A stretch of DNA of 64,000 nt from Hymenolepis diminuta (taxonomy: Eukaryota > Platyhelminthes > Cestoda > Cyclophyllidea > Hymenolepididae): contig CAADRB010000028.1 of the NCBI GenBank assembly GCA_900708905.1, positions 772,893 through 836,892 on the forward strand, read 5' to 3'. The notes below the pieces were generated by a model. The model was not told the origin of the DNA. It did no database searches and saw only the letters and a program-made list of their open reading frames with translations. Position numbers and translations under genes: made by a program. This document shows, piece by piece, positions 37,901-47,500 of this stretch (positions are counted from its first letter, which is position 1; the number at the start of each line of letters is the position of its first letter).

Positions 37901-40900
37901 ACTCGACAGTGCTTTGTGTGCGGTGTTCCGCTAACACTGTCATCTACTACTCCACTACTCGGTTGTCTATATTGTCTAATCTTCTAGAAGTCTTTCATTC
38001 TTTCGAACTCTACTTTTGAATGCGTGTTATCGCTCCTTCAGCCCTTCTACGTCCCGACATGAATCCTGCATCACCTTTAAGTCTTAGACGTTTTGGCAAA
38101 AGGGTAAGCATATCTACTCCCTCCCTCCCGTCACTCAACATTATCAATTGGTTAGGCCCTGATCCAAAGCATGGGTTGAAGGAACCCAATGGAGTCTTTA
38201 ATCCTCTGGTTGACAAATCTATTCATAGTTCCTCTGTAGTAATTATTTCAGTCGCTTTGTCATATCAGCTTTCTTAATCACTTGGTGAGACTAGTTTAGG
38301 TTTGTCTTTTTCGATTTTTCTTGGATTAAGTTATTTCTCTTTGCGATTCTTAATAGAATTTTAATTCAGTTTAATATGTCCGGTATGTACTCCGATTCGC
38401 CTATTTCACTCCTGCTTCTTGGTTCTGTCTTCTGATTTCTTTAATGATTACACCATTGTTCTGCTTTTTTTTCTTCAGTTATTTTAAGAATTTTTTAAGC
38501 AGTTAAAGGTTATTTGGTAACGCCATCTTATTTGTAGTATACCACTTTACCCAATTATATGTTGTATCATTTATGTTATGACCATTTATTGATGTTGGTT
38601 TTTAAGTCAATCAAAAACTGCTTTCCTCTTCTACTCACACACATATTATCTAAGATTATTTCTTTTTTTCCTTTTAGTTGAGTTGGTGTGTGTTGCGGCA
38701 GCGTCGAGATCCACTCAAATCCGAACGAAGTTCCAGTGATTCACGACGTCGAAAAGGTTCCATCGCTGAGATCAATAATGCTTGCTACGACCTGGGTGAT
38801 AAGTCCTCTCCCTCCACAGATTTGGATCATGATGATGGACGAGCCTTGGATAGCGGAGCTTTGAGATCTCATGATGGAACCGAGAGGTCCTCTTTCGATC
38901 CAGCGTGTTGTTGCTGTTGCTGTACTTATAGCCCCACCAACACTACTGGAATTGTCAAGACCCCAACTGATGAGGGCAATGATCCTATCACCACTTCAGC
39001 TAACTCTCTCCCTTACACAGAAGAGAGTTGTCTCAAAACCACCTCTGAATTAATGATTTCTACGGCAACAGTTAATAAGGAAATACAGAAAGTAGCTGCG
39101 CCACCACCAGTAACATCAGTTCGAGACAGAGCTCACCTTAACTTGGCTCTTGCACCAACCGCTAGTGCATCTTTGCCCGCGTCGCCCGCAATTCCGCCAA
39201 TAGAGACCCATATCTTTCAGATTCAGCCCCCTCCAGTGAATTCTCGACGAGTTGTAGAGCTAGGGCAACAGAGGGCCAACCTAATGGAATCATCTTGTTC
39301 AGCAGGAGATATCCAAGCAGCCAATAGAAAAAAGGATTTGTCTACTGCTTCAATGGATGGTGGATGTTTTGCCGAAGAGCCGCCCAAGGCGAAAAATATG
39401 AGTCTTCTTGAACTGTGAGTTCTATCTTGTCGTATTAGCGTGACTTTGTTCACTCATCACTTCAGCTATATTGGTGTGCATTGTGAGACATTTGACACTT
39501 GGAATGTGTGTTTGTTTTTACAATTCACAGAAAAAACCGTCACTACAAACGTAATTTGTTTTGCCTCTAAATGCTTTGTTGACTTTTTAAACTTTTGTCC
39601 TTTAAGGAAATTCAAGGATAGTTCTATTTTATCTAGTAACAGTTTGTAGTTTTTTAGGACTCGGTTTCCCATATTAATGGTGCCGACAAATTCATTACTA
39701 TGTTTCCAACTTTATTAGTCATTTAATTGCTTCATAAACATTAGCGGGTTTCGAACTCATTTTCCTAAGTTTTTATCAATTCAATTGATCAAAATGCGAT
39801 GGGATTTGGTTTTCGATTCTGATAGGAAAATGTATTGTTTTGAAATATTGTTATTACCAACAGCAAAACAAAAAGTTTATGTAATATTTAATTGGGAAAA
39901 GCAATTGAAATCAGTAAACAGAAAATCCAATAAATGGTAAAGGGGATGGGATCAAAAGATGCTGAGATCAATGTCAATGTATCAAAGAATCTAACTTTAT
40001 TTGATGTTTGGGTTTAGGTTGTACAATTTTTACTAAATGAGTAGTTTATGTTCTGAAATTAAAATTTCTCGATTCCTCCTCTGGATCTTAGCAAATGCTT
40101 GTCAATGATGTTCAGTGCTTATTATTCGGTGTATTATTTTCGATTTCTGTCCAACGGTTGTGAAGGCAAAATGTTCTTAAATGGTATTCGGCAGCTTAGA
40201 GTTTTAGTGCAGCAGAGATGAGATAATTATAAGTTTTCACTTACCAAAGTCGCATATCTTAAATGATTTTACTAATTGCTTAATTACAAAGAAAGTGTAA
40301 AAAGACCATGGGATTTCATTTAACCACATCTATTGATTTTAGCCAAATAATCCATCAGTCTGTCTGTTGGATCCGAAATCGCACTGAATTTTTTTTCTTG
40401 ACGAAAACAATTGAGAAATGTCTGAGTAGTCTGAATGAATGCTTTATTTTTTTTGTCGAGATTCTAACTGGCGCTCCTTAGCATTTTACCCAAGGCCTGT
40501 TTTATGACTTGATAAATTGAAGTAGTGTCACGTAGATAAGTAGGTTAACATGTTTACGTCATAAGTATTTCAGTACAAACAGAATAATTTCATTTTCGCA
40601 TTTGACAATTTTAATTTCAAATGCCGGATTATAACGTATTAAAGTACACTTTCTGATTCCGTTTATTCTTATAAATTCTTAGAGCCATTTTGAGGTATTG
40701 TATTTCTAATTTAATATCAGTTACGATATTTGAATGATACTCAGTTAAAGCAGTTATGGCTTTACTAACGCCGTTCTACGGTTCAGTTTGTTCGTTAATT
40801 TGTTTAACTGTAAAATTTAATACTTTATATCGAATATAAACGCACAACAATGTGCTTAAAATTCGTTAATTTGTGTGTTCGATTTACAACTTTGATACTT

Positions 40901-43900
40901 GTTTGGTATTCATAATTCTAGTTCAAATGTGGCAATTTAACTGTCTACATTTTATTTGGGATAGAATAGGATCCACATATTTGTTTGAAAAGGCCGTTTG
41001 CATCCTTTGATTCTTGTTCCAAATCAAATTGTCCTTTCATTACATCTACTGTTTCTGATGCGACTGCTAATTTTTTTAACCTAAGAGCTGGTCACCTTAT
41101 GATCATTATTGATACATAGCAGAGTTCTTCAATTTACCCCTTTTCTTAATTCTACAGTCGAAGAGGTCCACGCGCAGCCCTAGTCCTCGATCTCCACTCT
41201 GGTGCATCCAGCAGTCCATCACCACTCAGCAACACCTTCCTTTGTGGGGCCGTCAGCAAGGAGAACAACCGTCTCCTAACCGCCGAAAATCAACACACCA
41301 CCTACGCCACTTTCAAGCACGATTCTCCCTTTCATGGGGGAGAATCCATGGGGGGTTTGGGAGTACCATTCCCTGACATTTGTGCTCTCACAGCTGTCGC
41401 CGGTGCTACTGCAGAAGTCGCTGCTGCTGTGAACCTCTCGCCTAGACCCATGACCGGAGAGGAACCTAGTCGAATTGCTGATCGGGTCACTCTGCGAACC
41501 GCTTCACTTCCTCTGACTCCTGAAGCCCTAGAAGCCAAACTTGGTCCTGGAGGAGAGGATAGGCTCTATAAGGAATTTTGGGACATCCCCATGAACTACG
41601 CTAACAAGGCCGATTGTCCTTGGGTGGGTGTGGGACAGAAGAATCGATATCATGAAGTTCTACCGCGTAAGTCAATTTTATAACCTGTTATGTTTTGAAT
41701 ATTAGAATAAGAATGCAGTTTCTGGAACACCGGAGGCAGTATATAATATAAAACCTAAAAATATTCTTCAACTATTTGAAAATTACCTCGTAGAAATTAG
41801 ATAATTAAACAGCAACCGGTACATTCACGAATTAAAATGATTAGGTAGCATTATGCCACCTGGTACAATTGCTGGGAAACACCTTACGAGTTGAGTATTT
41901 AAGCAGTTGGTATATCCCTCTTCTACTGCTACTGTTACTTTCCTCCGTCTATAGAACAGCCTTGTGCTAAAATGAGAATAGGTTTTTATCATCAAAAATA
42001 TACTTGGATTAAGGGAATTGTGATTAACTCTTTTGCATTTTTTTGTAGATAATAATACAAGAGTAATCCTTCCCGCTATTAATAATGACGATATGACTAG
42101 CTACATTAACGCAAATTACATCCACGTATGTTCCTATTATACCCTTTGTAAATCCTCTCCGTTTTTTGACGACCAAAGAGGGATCTTTCTTTTTTAGGGC
42201 TATCAGGGTCGGCCACGAGCCTTCATAGCAACACAGGGTCCGATGTCGCACACGATCAACGATTTCTGGAGAATGGTATGGCATTCTCATGCACCGGCTA
42301 TTGTCATGCTTACCAAAATTTGTGAACAGGATAAGGTGAGTGCGAAAGAGGACACATTAAATTTTTCTTATGATCCGATTCGTAATAGTTGATTCCAGTG
42401 GTTTTAGATTTCGATCACTTCACACGTGCGTGCGCTTTTTATACACGTATTTTTGCGTAGTTTAGTCGGATCTCTGATATAGTTCTTTCCGTGGTGATGG
42501 CGTCGTTATATCATATGTTTTGAACTATTTTCCCTAGTCATTTCTATGCAAATCGGCGTAAAATGATCATGATTTCTGTGAACTTTGCCCATTGTCCAAT
42601 AAGAAATGAGTTGAAGAATAGTGGACCAATCAGTTACTTTATTATATTGTCGACTAATAAGTGCACTGTACCGTTAGTTCAATTAGTCAATCATGAATAT
42701 GGTGGTTGTGTTGAGTTTTAGATTAGCTTAATGAATAATTTAACCAATTAATTAACTTCTATAAAAATATAAGTTTGTTATTCCTGATCATTTTTACTAC
42801 ACTTTTTCTTATTCTTTAAGCCAGAAAGAATGAGCTAGACAAGGTCATCATAAACTTGATTTTTGAAACGAAGATTTACTGTCTTTGCAGACGTTGCGTT
42901 AGTGTTTATTAATTCATTTATCTTTCTAAATACCAACTCAGTGACTAAAATTCAGTTGAACTTCTTAATTTTAGGGAATCGGGTGATCAGTCTGAATTTC
43001 ACAGCGAAATTCATCTGATTTTTTTCAAACTAATTTACAAAATAGGTTTGATATCTATATGTAGCCTTATTTCGAAAAATGAATGCTAAAGTCTTTATTG
43101 CCTTAGCGTTAAGGAATTGGCCAAATCTGCTTAGTTTTTTAAACCTTCAGATAATTAACTCCTTCGCCTGTTTTTTCTTCACCTTCTGCCACAAACTTAA
43201 TAAACATGATCCGATTATCATTCTGCCTCTTGTTAATATGTTCCATCTCATATAAACAACGTGTAATTCGTGCGTCTAGTAGTCACGGCACACGATACGA
43301 TCTTGTCTATTTTGAGAATACTCGCACAAACAGCAGTCTCTTAACATGTGTGACAGTTATGAGATTGGATGACAATTCTGAGAGAACTTCCACATGTGAC
43401 ACGGCTTGATTGGCACTAGAAAAAGCGCACCTTGTGCTCTTGTTAAAGGAATTTCCAGAATATTTAACTGGCGAAAGAGATCGTTTTTATTTGTCTACTT
43501 ATTATTTAACGCGTATGCTCTTACTCAGCCACCCCTCTTTAAAAAATGGATTTCCACTTGAGTTTCACAGTGTCGTAATCCCATATTTTTTTGTATTTTT
43601 TTTCTTTTCTAGAGAAGCAAATGCGAGCTCTACCTGCCTACTTCAAAGAATGAAACTTGTGATCGGACGATCAATACCCCCATTCGTGCTGACACTGTGC
43701 CAGTGACACAACAGGGGGTTCCAGAGGGATCCCCCCGTAGCATTAGCGAGGCTCCATCTCGGTCGGGAGGAGCAGTTCTTCAATCTGCCGCATCGCTACC
43801 CACTCCTCCGGCTCCCGCGTTTTGGGGTGAGGAGTTTTCGCGCACCTGTTCACCAGTTGGTGCTCAGCGAACTTTTGGAAATATCCACGTACGGGTAATT

Positions 43901-44668
43901 GCTGTGACACAGAAGGAGAGTTACACTGAACGTAAACTTATTCTCAAAATGGATGGGGAGGAACGTAGAGTGACTCACTTTTGGTACCTCGGATGGTCAG
44001 ATCACTCGTCTCCTGAGGCAACACTTGAATCTGCTCGAAGTTTGCTTGATCTTGTGAATGAAACCGAAGCGTGTCGACATCAGAATAATGGATCTTCTCT
44101 CCCCTCCACTCCTGCCCCAGTTCTTATCACAAATGCTCCACTTCCCCCCACTTCACCAAGGTCACTCTCCAGACAAACAGCCGAGGAGTGGTCTGACGCT
44201 GATTTCGACCTTCGTTTTCCTTCACCACATGTTGAAGAGGAAAACTCTCTCAATACAGCAGCGTTTGATCTCTTCACTATTGGTGACTCGAAAACAATTA
44301 GCGGAGATCTTTGTCTTATTGGAACTCCTGGTTATCGAGCCTATCGAGCATCTGATCCCGCTCCAATGACTGCTTCTGGCTCCACTGGTCCCGTAGTCGT
44401 GCATTGCAGTGCTGGTGTTGGTAGAACCGGATGTTTCATCGCTCTGTGTATTGGGTGCGAACAGCTGAGAACTGAGGACAAAGTGGATGTACTAGGGATT
44501 GTCTCACGACTTCGGCTAGACCGTGGTGGTATGGTTGAGAATTCCGAACAGTACACTTTCCTCCACGCTGCGCTGTGTATGTACACTGCCATGAGAAACG
44601 GACGGGAATTGCCTGTACTACCAGCAATAACAAATTTGGGAAACCAATTCACTGGTCCGCTTAGGTAA
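25725..44668 (+). CDS. PTPRR: KIM-type receptor tyrosine phosphatase (PTPRR/PTPN5/PTPN7 class)
   Basis: Membrane protein tyrosine phosphatase of the class that binds and dephosphorylates ERK/p38 MAP kinases. Exons: 25725-25955, 38678-39414, 41158-41666, 42049-42125, 42198-42335, 43613-44668; all GT-AG, phases consistent, 2748 nt (915 residues). Order: signal peptide 1-20, short ectodomain 21-57 with one NAS sequon (42-44), TM about 58-83, low-complexity cytosolic region with Cys154-159, kinase-interaction motif 320-337 (LELRRGPRAALVLDL), PTP domain from about 455. PTP motifs: KNRY 484-487, YINANYI, ATQGP, KCxxYLP, WSD 692-694 in place of WPD, VHCSAGVGRTGC with catalytic Cys829 and Arg835, and EQYTF. 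Two long insertions (about 70 and about 100 residues) interrupt the catalytic domain. An alternative first exon may exist at 38020. Candidate polyadenylation signal AATAAA at 45360. Confidence 0.9.
28000..28140 (+). repeat. tRNA-like SINE fragment (family S, copy 5)
   Basis: A segment 'gcagtgatcaagtcagggat' then 'ctcatcggtacacctgtga' and 'cgaagggatcaacta'. It shares block order with copies at 20830 and 61775, including the trailing 'atgtgagcttctaataggg'. Diverged, with approximate boundaries. Confidence 0.4.
32387..32404. repeat. (AT)n microsatellite at the left border of mariner copy B
   Basis: Eighteen bases of alternating A and T immediately 5' of the transposon. Tc1/mariner elements integrate at TA, so this tract is a natural target; it could also have hidden the exact target-site duplication. 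Confidence 0.9.
32409..33684 (-). mobile_element. Tc1/mariner-type transposon, copy B (broken transposase)
   Basis: Second copy of the element at 2959-4234, at a constant offset of 29450 bases. I see one substitution near the left end (2984 versus 32434) and a handful of changes plus a one-base deletion in the last 35 bases; all the conceptual peptides in between are identical. It has the same frameshifts, the same FFSDD block and the same [13 protein letters not shown] signature. It lies in intron 1 of the phosphatase, antisense to that gene. The left flank is an (AT)n tract; the right end reads ggtgtcttca followed by TATA. Confidence 0.87.
34409..34541 (+). CDS. Mariner transposase, N-terminal fragment (cut by gap)
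   Basis: Start ATG at 34409 within the typical distance of a mariner 5' repeat. The peptide begins MHQKQFRVLILHCFLLGKN and continues through QWLEKCYGDSAPSETTIKRW, the first helix-turn-helix region of mariner transposases (paired-like DNA-binding domain). It is open up to the gap. An upstream in-frame ATG at 34361 would add 16 residues not expected in this family, so I chose the internal one. Whether the catalytic D,D34D domain is intact is hidden by the gap. The short open sequence after the gap is more likely 3' untranslated. Confidence 0.8.
34542..35449. other. Assembly gap (908 N)
   Basis: Run of N inside the mariner. Open frames crossing it are artefacts. The position inside a repeat suggests collapse or failed assembly of a multi-copy element. 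Confidence 0.99.
37660..38019 (+). promoter_or_regulatory. Candidate internal promoter / 5' UTR of the phosphatase
   Basis: A GC- and CpG-richer stretch in an otherwise AT-rich intron, with several cgtgcg/cgcacg words and a TTACGTAA-like bZIP site (gttacgtaag near 37743). It lies directly upstream of a candidate alternative first exon. Peptides that can be read through it have no domain character. Promoter function is inferred from composition and position only. Confidence 0.4.
38020..38103 (+). CDS. PTPRR: Candidate alternative first exon giving a cytosolic phosphatase
   Basis: 28 codons from ATG at 38020 (the preceding in-frame codon is TGA, which fixes the start) to the donor AAAAGG|GTAAGC, phase 0. 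Exon 2 accepts in phase 0, so splicing gives MRVIAPSALL...RRFGKR joined to LSWCVLRQRR, an 866-residue form without signal peptide or a complete TM. Vertebrate PTPRR and PTPN5 also make membrane and cytosolic isoforms, PTPRR by alternative promoters. The sequence RRFGKR looks like an amidated-neuropeptide cleavage site, but there is no secretory signal and it sits exactly at the splice site. Transcript evidence is lacking. Confidence 0.5.
38678..39414 (+). CDS. PTPRR: Phosphatase exon 2: juxtamembrane low-complexity region with Cys6 run
   Basis: 737 nt after a CCTTTTAG acceptor, ending GAACT|GTGAGT (phase 2). It starts LSWCVLRQRRD, the cytosolic edge of the TM, and continues as Ser/Thr/Pro/Asp-rich sequence with several possible phosphorylation sites (for example RRKGS). 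Six consecutive cysteines at residues 154-159 (TGTTGTTGCTGTTGCTGT) follow SSFDPA. The last residues MSLLEL open the kinase-interaction motif completed in exon 3. Its stop-free length and GC content make it a certain exon. Confidence 0.9.
39415..41157 (+). other. Intron 2 of the phosphatase gene
   Basis: 1.74 kb AT-rich intron carrying one member of a dispersed repeat family (39905-40130). Nothing else supported. Confidence 0.7.
39905..40130 (+). repeat. Dispersed repeat, family R, copy 1
   Basis: Shares an ordered set of blocks with 54910-55130 and 57815-58000, same orientation: 'ccaataaatggtaaagggga', a 'gatgctgagatcaa' part, 'actttatttga', 'tgtacaatttttactaaat', and a closing 'aatgatgttcagtgcttat'. 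No coding capacity or clear termini. Confidence 0.55.
41158..41666 (+). CDS. PTPRR: Phosphatase exon 3: kinase-interaction motif and start of PTP domain
   Basis: 509 nt, acceptor TTCTACAG, donor CCGC|GTAAGT (phase 1). The first residues RRGPRAALVLDLHSG, joined to LLEL from exon 2, match the KIM of PTPRR, PTPN5 and PTPN7 (two arginines, then L-x-L-x-D-type hydrophobics), the docking site for ERK and p38. A 120-residue Ser/Ala-rich linker follows in the place of the kinase-specificity sequence, then LYKEFWDIPMNYA and KNRYHEVLP at residues 484-492, the start of the catalytic fold. Confidence 0.9.
42049..42125 (+). CDS. PTPRR: Phosphatase exon 4 (YINANYI segment)
   Basis: 77 nt between TTTTGTAG and CAC|GTATGT; phase 1 in, phase 0 out. 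It encodes NNTRVILPAINNDDMTSYINANYIH, the conserved PTP strand that lines the active-site entrance (YINANYI). Confidence 0.92.
42198..42335 (+). CDS. PTPRR: Phosphatase exon 5 (ATQGP / DFWRMVW segment)
   Basis: 138 nt between CTTTTTTAG and AAG|GTGAGT, phase 0 at both ends. It encodes GYQGRPRAFIATQGPMSHTI, then NDFWRMVW and IVMLTKI, all classical PTP motifs that build the central sheet and the helix behind it. Only 72 bases separate it from exon 4. Confidence 0.93.
42336..43612 (+). other. Intron 5 of the phosphatase gene
   Basis: 1.28 kb AT-rich intron. Open frames at 43206-43409 and 43410-43706 have no recognisable character or splice support. Confidence 0.7.
43613..44668 (+). CDS. PTPRR: Phosphatase exon 6: catalytic loops, two insertions, C-terminus
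   Basis: 1056 nt after TTTTCTAG, phase 0, to TAA. It starts RSKCELYLPTS. A Pro/Ser-rich insertion of about 70 residues precedes FGNIHVRVIAV. Then HFWYLGWSDH, where the usual WPD loop reads W-S-D (692-694; TGG TCA GAT). A second insertion of about 100 residues (Pro/Ser-rich, then acidic) separates it from VVVHCSAGVGRTGC (Cys829, Arg835). RLDRGGMVENSEQYTFLH follows, with the Q-loop. All these motifs lie in one exon. The insertions are in frame, stop-free and GC-rich, so retained introns are unlikely. Confidence 0.93.
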   Translation, partial: RSKCELYLPTSKNETCDRTINTPIRADTVPVTQQGVPEGSPRSISEAPSRSGGAVLQSAASLPTPPAPAFWGEEFSRTCSPVGAQRTFGNIHVRVIAVTQKESYTERKLILKMDGEERRVTHFWYLGWSDHSSPEATLESARSLLDLVNETEACRHQNNGSSLPSTPAPVLITNAPLPPTSPRSLSRQTAEEWSDADFDLRFPSPHVEEENSLNTAAFDLFTIGDSKTISGDLCLIGTPGYRAYRASDPAPMTASGSTGPVVVHCSAGVGRTGCFIALCIGCEQLRTEDKVDVLGIVSRLRLDRGGMVENSEQYTFLHAALCMYTAMRNGRELPVLPAITNLGNQFTGPLR

Positions 44669-46834
44669 CATCGGGTCTTCTTGTCATATGTTTGTAAATA
44701 TTTTCCCTCGAGGTGTAGTATGCGTGCTTTCCGACTGCATTTGACCCCCAGCAATCCCTGTAAGATGGGTAAATTAGGCTCATTTTGGACCTCAGATTTC
44801 TTATATTCTCTTGTCGCTATATCTTTCTGATAGTAGCTCCTGTCCTACCCCAACCTAATCTATATACAGGAATCTCTATTTTGGATTAAATTTACTACTC
44901 TTCTGACTTGAAGCGCTTCAGAACGAAAAAGAGAGGCTTTTCTATGGGTCCCGTCAGCTATTTTATTGTTCTTTCCAAAAAACTCAACGCTGCTCTTATT
45001 TCAAGGAATCCTTATATTTTGTAGGAATGGCCGGTTATTAAACTGATGGATGCTGATTTTTAACACCCATATTCCCCTTCTTCTACCTTGTCTTCTTCCC
45101 CAATTGACCTTGTATTTTTAATAGACTGTTTTTGTTTGGATGCATCGTTCCCGATGTCTGTGTAATTATATTCTGTAAATGATGCGAACGGTGATGATCG
45201 AGGTTGTTGTCCCTTTTCTTTCTCGTTTTCTGAATGCATAAAACCTCTGGCGCATTTGTTAAAAAATTAAGAAAATATGAAATTTTCATGAAGTAGGGTA
45301 AATGGTCTAAATAGATTTCTAGTAGGGCACATCGTGTAGATAAATATCAAATATATGAAAATAAATATGAAGGGCCATTAATTTTATAAATGGTGTGAGA
45401 GGGCGACCATTTGTCTCATATTCGTCTATCTCAACCAACAACGATTGCGGCGTCTGATTTGGCCCGTGGTCACATTCTGCCCTTGATTGAAAGGTTGAAA
45501 GTCTGCTTCTTGAAGCTTATAGAACCTTAAAACACATTTAGAAGTAAGATCCACTGGAAGTTAATCCAATACTGATAACGAGTAATTAATAATAACGGGT
45601 CAATTTCACATGTCTAAATAAATATTCAAGAATACTATAGAACCATTGAGAATTGAGCCTGAAATGATCTTACAGTTTTGCCCAGTAAGTTGTTAGGTTG
45701 GTGAAGAATTTTCTAAACCTGGAATTCTTGGTGAGATTCTAGCGTATATATCGCCATATAGAGAGTTGGACTAGCTCCTAGGGTATCGGGTTTTCTAGAT
45801 ATTTTTTAGTGTAAGCTTTTTATCTTCACTACGACATCAGGATGGTTGAGAGAAAAGAAAATACAGTTGTGAGCAGAGTTTATTATAAGAGGGCCGGGAA
45901 CCAATGAGAGGAAGAGAGGGAAGTTACAAAGGGTATGTACATGGTTCAGTAAGGACTCGATAGGGCGTCTAAAGGTGATCACAACGGTACGAAGGGCTGG
46001 AGTCCAGGCCACACATCTGAGCAGTACAGGAATTGGCTTAACGACTTTGTTACAACATATACATATCCGCACTTACTCATTTTCTGGAGTGCACCATCAG
46101 TTATTCTGGATCTACAAACACTTGAATCTCAGCTAAATTTGACGGTTAGAACAACCAATTTAAACAATTAAACTGAACCTAGTTATAAAATTTGCCATTT
46201 AAATTAAAAAAATGATTTTTGTCGAAATGTAGTTCAAGCCCTGTTTAGATTACTAAACCGTAAACTCTACTTGATTAGCAGTCCAGTTGGCTGGAAAATT
46301 TTGTTGTATACAACAAGTGTGTAAAGAAGAACTTGGCCATGTAACTAATCATTCTACTTTTTTGAGTTGCCGGGCGTGTGCATTCATATAAATATTCTAA
46401 ATTCGAGGCTGTTCAACGAAACGAAGAGAACGTTTTCCATAAATACAACCGCGAAAACCATCCATTACAATTTCAATATCAAAATTCAGTAAGGGTAAAC
46501 ACAGAGTTTCGCGGAGCTCTTCCTCCAATGTATCCTTGATACGATTTATACATAATATAGACTTATTATTATTAATTCGTAATATATTACAATTGACTAC
46601 TACAAATTCTCTCACGAAATTCGAATAACATTTAGTCCTGATTACCATGATCTCGCTTGATATTAACTGTTATAATAACAAGGGAACACCGAAATGGCCA
46701 AATCACATCAAAAATTCTCCAAAGTAACGATGATGTAATTTAGCAGATTTTAACAAATATGCAAATTTTATGATTAATCATTAATGAATTGTTAGTTTAA
46801 TTAACCTTGGATAAATTATTCATATTTACCAAAC
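44669..46834. other. Intergenic, 3' flank of the phosphatase
   Basis: Probable 3' UTR first; candidate signals ATTAAA at about 45037 and AATAAA at 45360-45365. Open stretches around 45806-46072 (both strands) and 46397-46648 (minus) have no recognisable identity; they may be further decayed retroelement sequence. Confidence 0.45.
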
Positions 46835-47500
46835 GTTCATTATTGTTCATCGGTACGCTTGAGAGTTGGATCCACCATGAAAATTTTCCGAAGTCCTCTG
46901 AAGAGTCCGGTGTAACGGTCTGGCTGGCGATTGCGCTGGGTCACCAGAGTTCCAGGATTCCAAGGCGGAGAGAGGTAACCTGGGTCCAGATAAATCTCCG
47001 TTGGATCCGTTTTTAGTTTAGAGGTTTAGGCTTTATATCGAGAACAGAGATGTTTACGGTAGCGCACCCAGATTTGGACACCAACGTGAGACGTCGTCCC
47101 ATACCTAAATTGTAAAGAATTAAGAATCTCTATCACTGTCTCCTCTCCTTGTGAGACGAGAAGTTGCCTTTTCACACTTTCAACAAGTTGCTCGTCTAGA
47201 CCATTGAAATTAAGCGGAAAGTGAGAATGGGAGATAATAAGACCACGAAAAAGTTCTTAAATCGAGTGAAAGAGAACTAGCTGATATTTCTGGGCACAGT
47301 AACTATTTGTACGCTATGATTTGTGAATACCAGGCAGAGGCTGCTAATGACGATACTGATTGTGGCAGACTTAATGGGTATAACCTGGGGCCACTTTGCA
47401 TACGAATCAACTAGGATTCTATAAGGAATTTCTCGGATAGGTCTTGGAAGACTAAGATCAATGTGAGACCAAGAAGTGTTGGTTTGAGAGCATATAAGAT
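46835..47500 (-). mobile_element. Eroded Ty3/gypsy-type retrotransposon, integrase relic
   Basis: On the minus strand around 47490-47300 one frame reads TSWSHIDLSLPRPIREIPY and then ILVDSYAKWPQVIPIKSAT, the retroelement integrase core block W-x-x-I-H-D / LVDSYSKWPEV with the first catalytic aspartate in VDSY. Further on (about 47010-46840) a frame reads DPTEIYLDPGYL, then PPWNPGTLV and DRYTGLFRGLRKIF, like the C-terminal PW-x-PG-x-V part of gypsy integrases. Stops and frame changes lie between, and no second or third catalytic residue is visible. No LTRs or polyprotein remainder could be recognised, so it is a fragment. Confidence 0.6.

Larger units (their letters stand above)
25956..38677 (+). 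other. Intron 1 of the phosphatase gene (12.7 kb) with nested mobile DNA
   Basis: T-rich sense strand throughout. It contains a SINE-like fragment (28000-28140), the second mariner copy (32409-33684, antisense to the gene), another mariner with an assembly gap (34233-35508), and a candidate internal promoter plus alternative first exon (37660-38103). Other short open frames (for example near 27.7, 28.2 and 29.1 kb) are F/L/S-rich products of T-rich DNA and are not supported as genes. Confidence 0.7.

Noticed and set aside
38092..38103. RRFGKR as an RFamide neuropeptide precursor with amidation and dibasic cleavage
   Set aside because: No signal peptide in the frame, a single copy only, and the motif ends exactly at a strong splice donor in phase with the phosphatase; chance is the better explanation.
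41332..41538. Minus-strand frames opposite the phosphatase exons (41332-41538, 44341-44754 and similar)
   Set aside because: Shadows of GC-rich coding exons; the plus strand carries the PTP motifs and splice sites.
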